A stretch of DNA of 7,036 nucleotides from DATMYQ01 sp035560935 (GCA_035560935.1 DATMYQ010000083.1:1-7036), one strand, 5' to 3'. Positions 1 through 5,295 are shown, numbered from the stretch's first letter. Notes: generated by a model from the letters alone, not told the origin. Translations and numbers: made by a program.

Positions 1-73
1 GTACATTAATTACTGCTGGCCGGGAGCGCGACAATTAAATTTTTCATGAACATACGAGTTTTACCGCAGAAGC

Positions 74-103
74 TTGACAGATAGGGGTAAGATTTGGTAA
101 AAT
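74..103 (+). promoter_or_regulatory. Promoter of the tRNA-Gln gene
   Basis: A perfect -35 hexamer TTGACA (74-79) and a -10-like TAAAAT (98-103) are separated by 18 bases. Transcription would start near 110, about 17 bases before the mature tRNA 5' end. The spacing and strength fit a vegetative sigma-70/sigma-A promoter for a stable RNA. The preceding bases 1-73 hold nothing else I can recognise. Confidence 0.7.
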
Positions 104-126
104 AACCTGCGTACGAAAGGTAACAC

Positions 127-202
127 TGGGGCGTCGCCAAGCTGGTAAGGCACGGGTCTCTGACTCCCGCATGCGTTGGTTCGAGTCCAGCCGCCCCAGC
201 CA
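127..202 (+). tRNA. tRNA-Gln (anticodon CTG)
   Basis: The cloverleaf is complete. The acceptor stem pairs TGGGGCG (127-133) with CGCCCCA (192-198), followed by discriminator G199 and an encoded CCA (200-202). The D stem is GCC/GGC (136-138 with 149-151). The anticodon arm is 153-169 with a seven-base loop 158-164 and anticodon CTG at 160-162. The T arm is 175-191 with a TTCGAGT loop. The acceptor beginning with U and a CUG anticodon followed by A match bacterial tRNA-Gln, which resembles E. coli glnV. One oddity is that the innermost anticodon-stem pair is a T157-T165 mismatch. The gene decodes CAG codons and appears to be transcribed alone. Confidence 0.95.
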
Positions 203-225
203 TTTTGTTTTCGTAATAAATGGTA

Positions 226-254
226 TTGCTTTTTCTGTACAGACGTGATAGTAT
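226..254 (+). promoter_or_regulatory. Candidate extended -10 promoter upstream of cysK
   Basis: TTGCTT (226-231) and TAGTAT (249-254) are 17 bases apart, and the -10 is preceded by TGA (246-248), the TGn of an extended -10. Transcription would begin near 261, next to the palindrome GGAAATTTCC (263-272). It would run into the intrinsic terminator at 300-346 before reaching cysK. This suggests either a short RNA or an attenuated leader. No promoter is convincing between the terminator and cysK; a weak TTGTTT/TATAAA pair (340-345, 364-369, 18-base gap) is the best alternative. Confidence 0.4.
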
Positions 255-299
255 TGGTGTCAGGAAATTTCCATACCCGTTCAAGCCGACCGGATAACC

Positions 300-346
300 G
301 GAGGCAATTGGTGCTGTTTCAGCACTGATTGTCTCCTTTTTGTTTT
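300..346 (+). terminator. Intrinsic terminator between tRNA-Gln and cysK
   Basis: The arm starting GGAG (300-303) pairs with the arm ending CTCC (333-336). CAAT/ATTG and GTGCT/AGCAC lie inside, with a GTTTC loop at 316-320 and a small internal mismatch. The stem is followed by TTTTT-G-TTTT. It ends transcription coming from the tRNA gene, from the promoter-like site at 226-254, or from both. I found no T-box, S-box or other known aptamer in front of it. Confidence 0.8.
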
Positions 347-456
347 ATTACGGCAGGAATAGGTATAAATCGCAGGGAATGTTACAACAACAACGTACCG
401 GTGTAAGGTGTAATTAACTCATATTAAACAAGGTGAAGATGGAAAGGATGAGGAAC

Positions 457-1389
457 ATGGCTATTGCAAAAAATTTGACGGAACTGATCGGTAATACCCC
501 CCTTCTAGAACTGAAAAATTACGGAGAGACACAAGGGGTCAAAGCTAAGGTGATTGCCAAGCTGGAGTATTTTAATCCGCTGGGCAGTGTGAAAGACCGT
601 ATCGGTTACGCAATGATTAAGGATGCCGAGGACAAAGGGAAAATTAACAAGGACACGGTGATCATCGAACCGACCAGCGGCAATACCGGCGTGGGGCTGG
701 CTTTTGTCGCCGCAGCCCGTGGCTATCGGCTGATCCTGACGATGCCGGACACCATGAGCGTGGAACGTCGCAAACTATTGTCGGCGCTGGGGGCGGAGCT
801 GGTATTGACGCCTGGCACTACGGGAATGAAAGGCGCTATCGCCCGGGCCGAAGAACTGGCCACGGAGATTCCCAACTCCTTCATTCCGCAGCAGTTTCAA
901 AATCCGGCTAACCCGGAAATTCACCGGAAAACCACCGCGGAAGAAATTTGGCGGGATACAGAAGGCAAAGTGGACATCGTGGTCGGCGGTGTAGGCACCG
1001 GCGGTACGATCACTGGGATTGGTGAAGCGCTGAAAGCCAAAAATCCTGCGTTGAAAGTGGTAGCTGTGGAGCCGGCCGATTCGCCAGTGCTGTCCGGCGG
1101 CAACCCCGGTCCGCATAAAATTCAGGGCATTGGCGCCGGTTTTGTTCCGGGAGTGTTTAACCGGGCGATTATTGATGAAATTATCACCGTACAAAATGAC
1201 GAAGCCTTTGCCACTTCCCGTAAGCTGGGCAAAACCGAAGGTTTGCTGGTCGGCATTTCCAGCGGTGCCGCAACTTTTGCCGCCGTCAAACTGGCGCTTC
1301 GCCCGGAGAATGCCGGCAAAAATATTGTGGTGATTTTACCCGACAGTGGCGAACGTTATTTGTCCACGGTGCTGTTTGACGAAGAATAG
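457..1389 (+). CDS. cysK: Cysteine synthase A (O-acetylserine sulfhydrylase)
   Basis: This is a cytoplasmic PLP enzyme that makes L-cysteine and acetate from O-acetyl-L-serine and sulfide, the last step of cysteine synthesis. The protein has 310 residues, the usual CysK length (about 308-323), and opens with the typical NLTELIGNTPLLEL. The PLP Schiff-base lysine is K46 in NPLGSVKDR. The substrate loop TSGNTG is at 73-78, the phosphate-binding GTGGT at 180-184, and the pyridine-nitrogen site SSGAA at 268-272. HKIQGIGAGFVP lies at 220-231 and the family-typical PDSGERYLST at 295-304. I chose ATG457 because the purine-rich GGAAAGGATGAGG lies just upstream and the family domain begins there. In-frame GTG433, ATG439 and ATG448 would add up to eight residues. 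A cystathionine beta-synthase-like role is unlikely because there is no heme or CBS domain. It sits alone, upstream of the methionine genes. Confidence 0.95.
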   Translation: MAIAKNLTELIGNTPLLELKNYGETQGVKAKVIAKLEYFNPLGSVKDRIGYAMIKDAEDKGKINKDTVIIEPTSGNTGVGLAFVAAARGYRLILTMPDTMSVERRKLLSALGAELVLTPGTTGMKGAIARAEELATEIPNSFIPQQFQNPANPEIHRKTTAEEIWRDTEGKVDIVVGGVGTGGTITGIGEALKAKNPALKVVAVEPADSPVLSGGNPGPHKIQGIGAGFVPGVFNRAIIDEIITVQNDEAFATSRKLGKTEGLLVGISSGAATFAAVKLALRPENAGKNIVVILPDSGERYLSTVLFDEE

Positions 1390-1463
1390 AAAAACAATAG
1401 GACATGGACCGGATCAGACCGGTACCGACGCTAAAAAAACATCACCAAAATATCACCGGCGCC

Positions 1464-1492
1464 TTGACAAACCTCAGGCGGGATTATACAAT
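1464..1492 (+). promoter_or_regulatory. Promoter of the metX riboswitch leader
   Basis: TTGACA (1464-1469), a 17-base spacer and TACAAT (1487-1492) form a near-consensus sigma-A promoter. The start would lie near 1499, about 30 bases ahead of the SAM aptamer. It separates metX from cysK as its own transcription unit. Between the cysK stop and this promoter there is only a weak 5-bp hairpin (1408-1423) without a T-run, so some read-through from cysK is possible. Confidence 0.8.
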
Positions 1493-1527
1493 ACGGTTTA
1501 AGAAACATGAACTGCATATTCAAACAA

Positions 1528-1630
1528 CTCTTATCCAGAGTGGTCGAGGGACTGGCCCGATGACACCCGGCAACCGGCGCGCAAGCGCAGTGGTGCCAAT
1601 TCCAGCAGGAGAAATCCTGGGAGATGAGAG
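1528..1630 (+). ncRNA. SAM-I (S-box) riboswitch aptamer
   Basis: The aptamer binds S-adenosylmethionine and controls metX. P1 is an uninterrupted 8-bp helix in which CTCTTATC (1528-1535, with one T-G wobble) pairs with GATGAGAG (1623-1630). The conserved core follows in order: GAGGGA (1546-1551), CTGGCCCGATGA (1552-1563) with the kink-turn GA bases, CCCGGCAACC (1566-1575) of the pseudoknot, the P3 arm, GTGCCAATTCC (1593-1603), and P4 as CAGGA-GAAA-TCCTG. The P1 3' strand GAGAGGA (1626-1632) can instead pair with TCCTCTC (1652-1658), the left arm of the terminator. High SAM should therefore stabilise P1 and allow termination, while low SAM gives antitermination and metX expression. Sequence and position make this a standard off-switch. 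Confidence 0.95.
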
Positions 1631-1650
1631 GAATGATACTTTAATGTGTC

Positions 1651-1680
1651 CTCCTCTCTTTTCGAGAGGAGTTTTTGTTT
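1651..1680 (+). terminator. Riboswitch-controlled intrinsic terminator upstream of metX
   Basis: CTCCTCTC (1651-1658) pairs perfectly with GAGAGGAG (1664-1671) around a TTTTC loop and is followed by TTTTTGTTT. The left arm is shared with the antiterminator formed with 1626-1632, so the helix forms only when SAM holds P1 closed. The nearest ATG here, at 1646, lies in this hairpin and is not a plausible start codon. Confidence 0.92.
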
Positions 1681-1723
1681 GAGTAGCAGGACGTATTGCA
1701 TTGGATCGCGGGAGGTGGCGGCG

Positions 1724-2956
1724 ATGACCGCAAAACAGGAAGAAAGAGAAACAAATGTGACGTTTTTTTCGGGATATAAATGGCGCCCCCATCTGAAACT
1801 GACCAAAATAGTCACTCCGGACCAGCCATTTTCGCTGATTCGGGGCGGCGAACTGCCGGAAATTATCGTGGCGTATGAAACTTATGGCAAGCTGTCAGCG
1901 CAGAAGGACAATGTCATTTTGGTGACCCACGCGCTGACCGGCGACAGTCATCCGGCCGCGCATGACCAGTACGATGAAAAAGGTTGGTGGGAACCGTTGA
2001 TTGGCCCGGGACGGCCCATTGATACGGATCGTTTTTTTGTCATCTGTCCTAATGTGTTGGGTGGCTGCCAGGGAACCACCGGACCGGCGTCGCCAGATCC
2101 GGAAACCGGCAAAGCTTACGGAATGTCATTTCCGGAGGTCACTATCCGGGATATGGTGAGGGTGCAGCGGCTACTGCTGGAACGGCTGGACATTCATCAT
2201 CTGGCGCTGGTCATTGGCGGCTCCATGGGCGGGATGCAGGCCATGGAATGGGCGGTGACCTTTCCGGGTTTTGCTGACGGCGTTGTCAATATTGCCGCAC
2301 CGGGATATGCGACTCCGCAGGCCATCGCCTACAACACCGTGGGCCGACAGATGGTGATGATGGATCCCGCCTGGAACCGGGGTGATTATTACGGCGGTGA
2401 CGGACCTCGGCAGGGCTTGGCCACCGCTCGGGCGCTGGCGATGATTACTTATCAAAGTGATGCGTCGATGATGGCCAAATTTGGCCGGCGGGAGCGCAAT
2501 GACCGGTTTGAGGTGGAGAATTATCTGGAATATCAGGGAGAGAGTCTGGTGAAGCGTTTTGACGCCAATACCTACCTTTGCCTGCTCCGGGCGCTGGATC
2601 TGCACGATCTGGGAACCGGTTACGCCTCTTACGAAACGGCGCTGGCCCGGATTGAGGCCCGGGTGCTGACAGTGGGCGTCAGTTCTGATATTCTTTATCC
2701 TCCCACGCAGCAGCAGGAGCTGGTGCAGCGTATGAAACAAATGCGCGTACGGGGCAGTTATGCGGAAATTGACAGTCCCTACGGTCACGATGGCTTTTTG
2801 ATTGACTTTCATTTGCTGCGTCCCTTGCTGACTCGTTTTGTCAATCAGATTGCGCCGGCGCCACGCGAGCCTTGGCGGCGCAATCTGTTCCGACCGCAAA
2901 ATATGGCCTATTTCGGTGCCCGGCTGGTTTCGGGAATTGATGGTTCATATTGTTGA
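1724..2956 (+). CDS. metX: Homoserine O-acetyltransferase
   Basis: This alpha/beta-hydrolase-fold enzyme transfers acetyl from acetyl-CoA to L-homoserine, giving O-acetylhomoserine, the committed step of methionine synthesis. It is cytoplasmic and has no signal peptide. The catalytic triad is visible as nucleophile S167 in GGSMGGMQAMEW, D322 in SSDILYPP and H355 in YGHDGFL. The family motifs ALTGDSH (70-76) and NVLGGCQGTTGP (110-121) are intact. The start is ATG1724 because GGAGGTGG (1711-1718) lies just upstream and the earlier in-frame ATG1646 is inside the terminator. GTG1715 is in frame but lies within the Shine-Dalgarno sequence. The 410 residues exceed the usual 350-380; the extra is a short polar N-terminus and an approximately 33-residue basic tail after the last family helix. 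Succinyl specificity, which is known among MetX homologues, cannot be excluded, but the metY neighbour supports acetyl. Expression is under the SAM riboswitch. Confidence 0.93.
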   Translation: MTAKQEERETNVTFFSGYKWRPHLKLTKIVTPDQPFSLIRGGELPEIIVAYETYGKLSAQKDNVILVTHALTGDSHPAAHDQYDEKGWWEPLIGPGRPIDTDRFFVICPNVLGGCQGTTGPASPDPETGKAYGMSFPEVTIRDMVRVQRLLLERLDIHHLALVIGGSMGGMQAMEWAVTFPGFADGVVNIAAPGYATPQAIAYNTVGRQMVMMDPAWNRGDYYGGDGPRQGLATARALAMITYQSDASMMAKFGRRERNDRFEVENYLEYQGESLVKRFDANTYLCLLRALDLHDLGTGYASYETALARIEARVLTVGVSSDILYPPTQQQELVQRMKQMRVRGSYAEIDSPYGHDGFLIDFHLLRPLLTRFVNQIAPAPREPWRRNLFRPQNMAYFGARLVSGIDGSYC

Positions 2957-2961
2957 ATACG

Positions 2962-2991
2962 TTGACAACCTTGCGGGATTTATGATATGTT
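2962..2991 (+). promoter_or_regulatory. Candidate promoter for the sulfur-carrier/metY unit
   Basis: TTGACA (2962-2967) and TATGTT (2986-2991) lie 18 bases apart, with TGA immediately before the -10 as in extended -10 promoters. It begins only six bases after the metX stop codon. Transcription would start near 2998 and meet a strong terminator at 3022-3065 before the next gene. It may therefore drive an attenuated leader or a short RNA. Confidence 0.5.
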
Positions 2992-3021
2992 TATCGTATC
3001 GTTTGGCTGATTAGAGAGACT

Positions 3022-3065
3022 AAAGGCCAGAGAGTCGCCGCAGGCGGCCCTCTGGCCTTTTTCCT
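3022..3065 (+). terminator. Strong intrinsic terminator after metX
   Basis: AAAGGCCAGAG (3022-3032) pairs perfectly with CTCTGGCCTTT (3050-3060). An inner helix joins GTCGCC (3034-3039) to GGCGGC (3043-3048) with one T-G pair and a GCA loop. The run TTTTTCC follows. It ends the metX transcript and would also stop RNA started at the promoter-like site at 2962-2991. A small TTAG-AGAGA-CTAA hairpin (3011-3023) overlaps the base of the left arm by two bases, a weak hint of an alternative fold. No known aptamer is recognised. Confidence 0.88.
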
Positions 3066-3144
3066 TTGCCGGAAAGTTATGAAAATAGATAGAGTGAGCT
3101 CAATGTCCGAGCTGAAAAATACGCTGCGGGAAGGCGGGAAATAC

Positions 3145-3381
3145 ATGATTCATGTGAATCTTTATGCGGCGCTGCGCCGGTATTTGCCGACTGCATGCCG
3201 TGAGTCAGGATCTATCATTATAGAAGCCGCCGAAGGCGGAAAAGTGATGGACGTCATGCGACAGTTAGGAATCAATCCGGATGAAGTGCAGTTGGTGGTG
3301 GTGAACGGGATCGATGGGGATTTTTCCCGGACGCTCAGTCCGGGTGACCGTTTGAGCCTGTTTCCTCAATGGCTGGGATGA
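3145..3381 (+). CDS. Small MoaD/ThiS-family sulfur-carrier-like protein
   Basis: This 78-residue protein has the beta-grasp pattern of MoaD/ThiS. It opens with MIHVNLYAALRRYLP, has a central helix (MDVMRQLG), then VVVNGIDGDFSRTLSPGDRLSLFP, matching the family's VNG...L..GD.V..FPP ending. Members carry sulfur as a C-terminal thiocarboxylate on Gly-Gly after activation by an E1-like enzyme. Here the chain ends FPQWLG, so only one glycine is present and the usual tail is missing; it may be diverged or mutated. I chose ATG3145 because AAGGCGGG (3131-3138) is well spaced and the domain starts there. ATG3079 and ATG3103 would add 22 or 14 polar residues. Its place between metX and metY suggests a sulfur donor for homocysteine synthesis, like HcyS of Wolinella, rather than molybdopterin or thiamine work. 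No E1-like partner is in the window. The fold is fairly certain and the role is inferred. Confidence 0.75.
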   Translation: MIHVNLYAALRRYLPTACRESGSIIIEAAEGGKVMDVMRQLGINPDEVQLVVVNGIDGDFSRTLSPGDRLSLFPQWLG

Positions 3382-3462
3382 AGCTTTGGCGGTGACAAAG
3401 GCGCGCTTGAGAATGTTGTGGCTAAAGGCGCTGGCCAATGTAAGACTGAGCCTGATTTCGAC

Positions 3463-3477
3463 ACCGGTTATACCGGT
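3463..3477. repeat. Paired ACCGGT repeat upstream of metY
   Basis: ACCGGT occurs at 3463-3468 and 3472-3477 separated by TAT. The hexamer is self-complementary, so the pair is both a direct repeat and an inverted repeat able to form a 6-bp hairpin. It lies 52 bases before the metY start. Single copies also occur upstream of cysK (397-402) and between cysK and the metX promoter (1418-1423), but also inside genes. An operator role is only a guess. Confidence 0.3.
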
Positions 3478-3529
3478 TTGAAATATTGATTTGTGCAAAA
3501 TAACATTATATTTTAGGAGGCAGATATTT

Positions 3530-4819
3530 ATGGCATTACCGGAAAAATTGCGGTTTGACTCACTGGCGGTTCACGCGGGGCAGGAACCGGATCCGACGAC
3601 GGGTTCGCGGGCGGTGCCCATTTATCAGACCACAGCTTACAACTTTCGTGACAGCGATCACGCGGCCAATCTTTTTGGCCTGAAAGAATTTGGCAACATT
3701 TATACCCGGATTATGAACCCCACCACCGATGTACTGGAAAAACGGATTGCGGCGCTGGAAGGCGGCGTTGGGGCGCTGGCTTTTGCTTCCGGTCACGCGG
3801 CGATCAGCGCAGCAATCTTTAACATCGCTCAGGCCGGTGATGAGATCGTCAGTTCTTCTACCCTTTATGGCGGAACGTACAATATGTTCGCTTATACTTT
3901 GCCACGGCTGGGTATCAAGGTGACGCTGGTTGACCCCAGCGATCCGGAGAACTTCCGCAAAGCCATCACCCCCAAAACCAAGGCGTTGTACGGCGAGTTG
4001 ATCGGCAACCCCAAAATCGATGTGCTGGATATTGAAAAAGTAGCCAATATTGCCCATGAAAACGGCATTCCTTTGCTGATCGACAGCACTTTTGCCACGC
4101 CGTATCTGTCGCGGCCCATTGAATTCGGTGCCGATATTGTCATCCATTCGGCCACCAAATTTATCGGTGGTCACGGCACCTCCATGGGCGGCCTGGTGAT
4201 TGACGGCGGCAAATTCGACTGGGGCAACGGCAAATTCCCGCTGCTGAGTGAACCGGATCCCAGCTACCATGGTCTCAGCTACACTCAGGCGCTGGGCAAC
4301 CAGGCGTTCATTATCCGGCTGCGGGTGCAAGTGCTGCGGGACCTGGGGGCGGCGGTCAGCCCGTTCAATAGTTTTCTCTTTTTGCAGGGCTTGGAGACGC
4401 TCCACCTGCGTCTGGAGCGGCACAGCAAAAATGCTCAGACGGTGGCGGAATTCCTGGAAAAACACGAACAGGTGGAATGGGTCAGCTATCCCGGCCTGCC
4501 CAGCCATCCCGATCACGCGTTGGCGAAAAAATATCTGCCCAAAGGTGCGGGCGCCATTTTGGCTTTCGGCATCAAAGGCGGTTTGGCGGCGGGCAAGAAG
4601 TTTATCGATTCATTGAAGTTGTTCTCGTTGCTGGCTAATGTGGGCGACGCCAAGTCGTTGGTCATTCACCCCGCCAGCACCACCCATTCCCAGCTGACCG
4701 AAGAGCAGCGGGCCAGTGCCGGAGTACAGGAAGGCTTGGTGCGCCTGTCGCTGGGCATTGAAGATCCGGCGGATCTGATTGAGGATTTGACGCAGGCGCT
4801 GACTGCAGCCAACGGGTAA
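3530..4819 (+). CDS. metY: O-acetylhomoserine sulfhydrylase (aminocarboxypropyltransferase)
   Basis: This is a cytoplasmic PLP enzyme of the Cys/Met-metabolism family (fold type I). It replaces the acetyl group of O-acetyl-L-homoserine with sulfide, or sulfur from a carrier, to form homocysteine. The 429 residues match the long MetY subfamily (about 425-430) rather than the shorter MetB/MetC/MetZ enzymes. Visible sites are YTRIMNPT (58-65), the phosphate-contacting SGHAA (87-91), D185 in IDSTFATPYL, the Schiff-base lysine K210 in HSATKFIGGHG, SLVIHPASTTHSQL (376-389), and R405 for the substrate carboxylate. The start is ATG3530 with a perfect AGGAGG (3515-3520) nine bases upstream; the in-frame TTG3491 would put 13 residues before it, across the Shine-Dalgarno. 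It lies 148 bases after the sulfur-carrier gene with no convincing promoter between, so the two are probably cotranscribed. metX upstream supplies its substrate. Confidence 0.95.
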   Translation: MALPEKLRFDSLAVHAGQEPDPTTGSRAVPIYQTTAYNFRDSDHAANLFGLKEFGNIYTRIMNPTTDVLEKRIAALEGGVGALAFASGHAAISAAIFNIAQAGDEIVSSSTLYGGTYNMFAYTLPRLGIKVTLVDPSDPENFRKAITPKTKALYGELIGNPKIDVLDIEKVANIAHENGIPLLIDSTFATPYLSRPIEFGADIVIHSATKFIGGHGTSMGGLVIDGGKFDWGNGKFPLLSEPDPSYHGLSYTQALGNQAFIIRLRVQVLRDLGAAVSPFNSFLFLQGLETLHLRLERHSKNAQTVAEFLEKHEQVEWVSYPGLPSHPDHALAKKYLPKGAGAILAFGIKGGLAAGKKFIDSLKLFSLLANVGDAKSLVIHPASTTHSQLTEEQRASAGVQEGLVRLSLGIEDPADLIEDLTQALTAANG

Positions 4820-4910
4820 CCTGCGGCAACAGTGCCGGTTTGGGGCGTAGGCAAACGTAAGCGGCAGAAAGAAAGCGAAGTAGAATAACAGCAAATTAAT
4901 CAGTGGTTCC

Positions 4911-4955
4911 TCAAAGAAAAAGATTCCGCCGCAAGAGGAGGAATCTTTTTCTTGA
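4911..4955. terminator. Intrinsic terminator after metY
   Basis: AAGAAAAAGATTCC (4914-4927) pairs perfectly over 14 bp with GGAATCTTTTTCTT (4940-4953), with a 12-base loop. The U-rich right arm gives termination on the plus strand. The A-rich left arm would do the same on the minus strand, so it may act in both directions. The 91 bases between the metY stop and this helix hold no gene I recognise. Confidence 0.85.
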
Positions 4956-4983
4956 TTACTTCTTCTGGCCACAGTGCGGCGGA

Positions 4984-5031
4984 CAGAAACCAGCCAGCAT
5001 TCCGCGATAGCGGGACGCTGGCTGGTTTCTG
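4984..5031. repeat. Long near-perfect hairpin, terminator-like
   Basis: CAGAAACCAGCCAGC (4984-4998) is the exact reverse complement of GCTGGCTGGTTTCTG (5017-5031). The helix continues after one A-C mismatch through TTCCGC/GCGGGA with a GATA loop (5006-5009), giving about 21 pairs. The right arm ends in GGTTTCT, like a terminator with its T-run inside the stem. It stands 28 bases after the metY terminator, so it is not needed for that gene. It directly precedes a sequence resembling a group IIC intron 5' end, a class that targets such hairpins. Confidence 0.8.
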
Positions 5032-5033
5032 CA

Positions 5034-5075
5034 GTGTGCCCGGCTGGGCAGTAACCAGGTGGTGAAAGTCCGCCA
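5034..5075 (+). mobile_element. Probable 5' fragment of a group IIC intron
   Basis: The stretch begins GTGTGCCCGGC, the 5' boundary type of class C group II introns (the Oceanobacillus iheyensis intron starts GTGTGCCCGGCATGGG). It continues to a helix GGTGG/CCGCC closed by TGAAAGT (5058-5074), a recognisable domain I element. It sits three bases after a terminator-like hairpin, the known target of this intron class. Beyond about 5075 I cannot align it with confidence, and neither a reverse transcriptase gene nor a convincing domain V is present. It would be a truncated remnant. GGTGAAAGTCC also occurs in cobalamin riboswitches, but their other conserved boxes are not seen. Confidence 0.45.
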
Positions 5076-5295
5076 AATTTAGAGGTAGGTTAACGCTTCC
5101 ACCCGGAGCCGTCTGTGTTTGCTGAGCAGTTGAGTTTGCGGGCGATCGATTGGAAGGCCGGCTGCTGCTGTACGCCCGGCATTCACAAAACCGAAAAGCA
5201 ATCCTCAGTGTATTTTGGGGATACGGGCGGCTTGCGATAGGGAAATAGACATTTTAACGATTGAAAATTGACTTCATTTTTTGGCGGGGGTATAT
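5076..5295. other. Non-coding stretch between intron remnant and ABC transporter gene
   Basis: I see no open frame with a ribosome binding site, no RNA gene and no strong hairpin here. It may hold more degraded intron, since GAGCCG (5105-5110) resembles the start of a domain V but lacks the matching 3' half. The region becomes AT-rich just before the transporter gene. The promoter of that gene is unclear; TTGCGA (5232-5237) and TAACGA (5255-5260), 17 bases apart, are a weak candidate. Confidence 0.4.

Noticed and set aside
6..284. Minus-strand open frame of 92 codons across the tRNA gene
   Set aside because: Its peptide is the antisense reading of tRNA-Gln, a well-known kind of spurious annotation, and it has no ribosome binding site.
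1408..1423. Hairpin ACCGG/CCGGT as cysK terminator
   Set aside because: It has only five pairs and is not followed by a T-run, so it would be too weak to terminate.
1404..1682. Open frame covering the metX leader
   Set aside because: It lies over the promoter, SAM aptamer and terminator, whose RNA structure explains the sequence fully.
2171..2899. Long minus-strand open frame inside metX, and a similar one at 3560-4516 inside metY
   Set aside because: Both are shadows of well-supported enzymes on the plus strand, with no family resemblance or start signals of their own.
3392..3481. Small GTG-started frame of 29 codons giving a basic, hydrophobic peptide
   Set aside because: There is no convincing ribosome binding site, and such short frames are common; not supported without conservation data.
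3382..3489. In-frame continuation of 35 codons after the TGA of the sulfur-carrier gene, including a Gly-Gly, suggesting read-through or selenocysteine
   Set aside because: An open stretch of this length is expected by chance fairly often, no SECIS-like hairpin is evident, and the peptide resembles nothing I know.
3484..3512. Promoter-like TATTGA and TATATT before metY
   Set aside because: Transcription would start inside the metY Shine-Dalgarno sequence, so it could not drive normal translation.
5034..5120. Cobalamin riboswitch
   Set aside because: Only the GGTGAAAGTCC element fits; the GGGAA segment, the CCCGC-ACTGT segment and the B12 box are not found.
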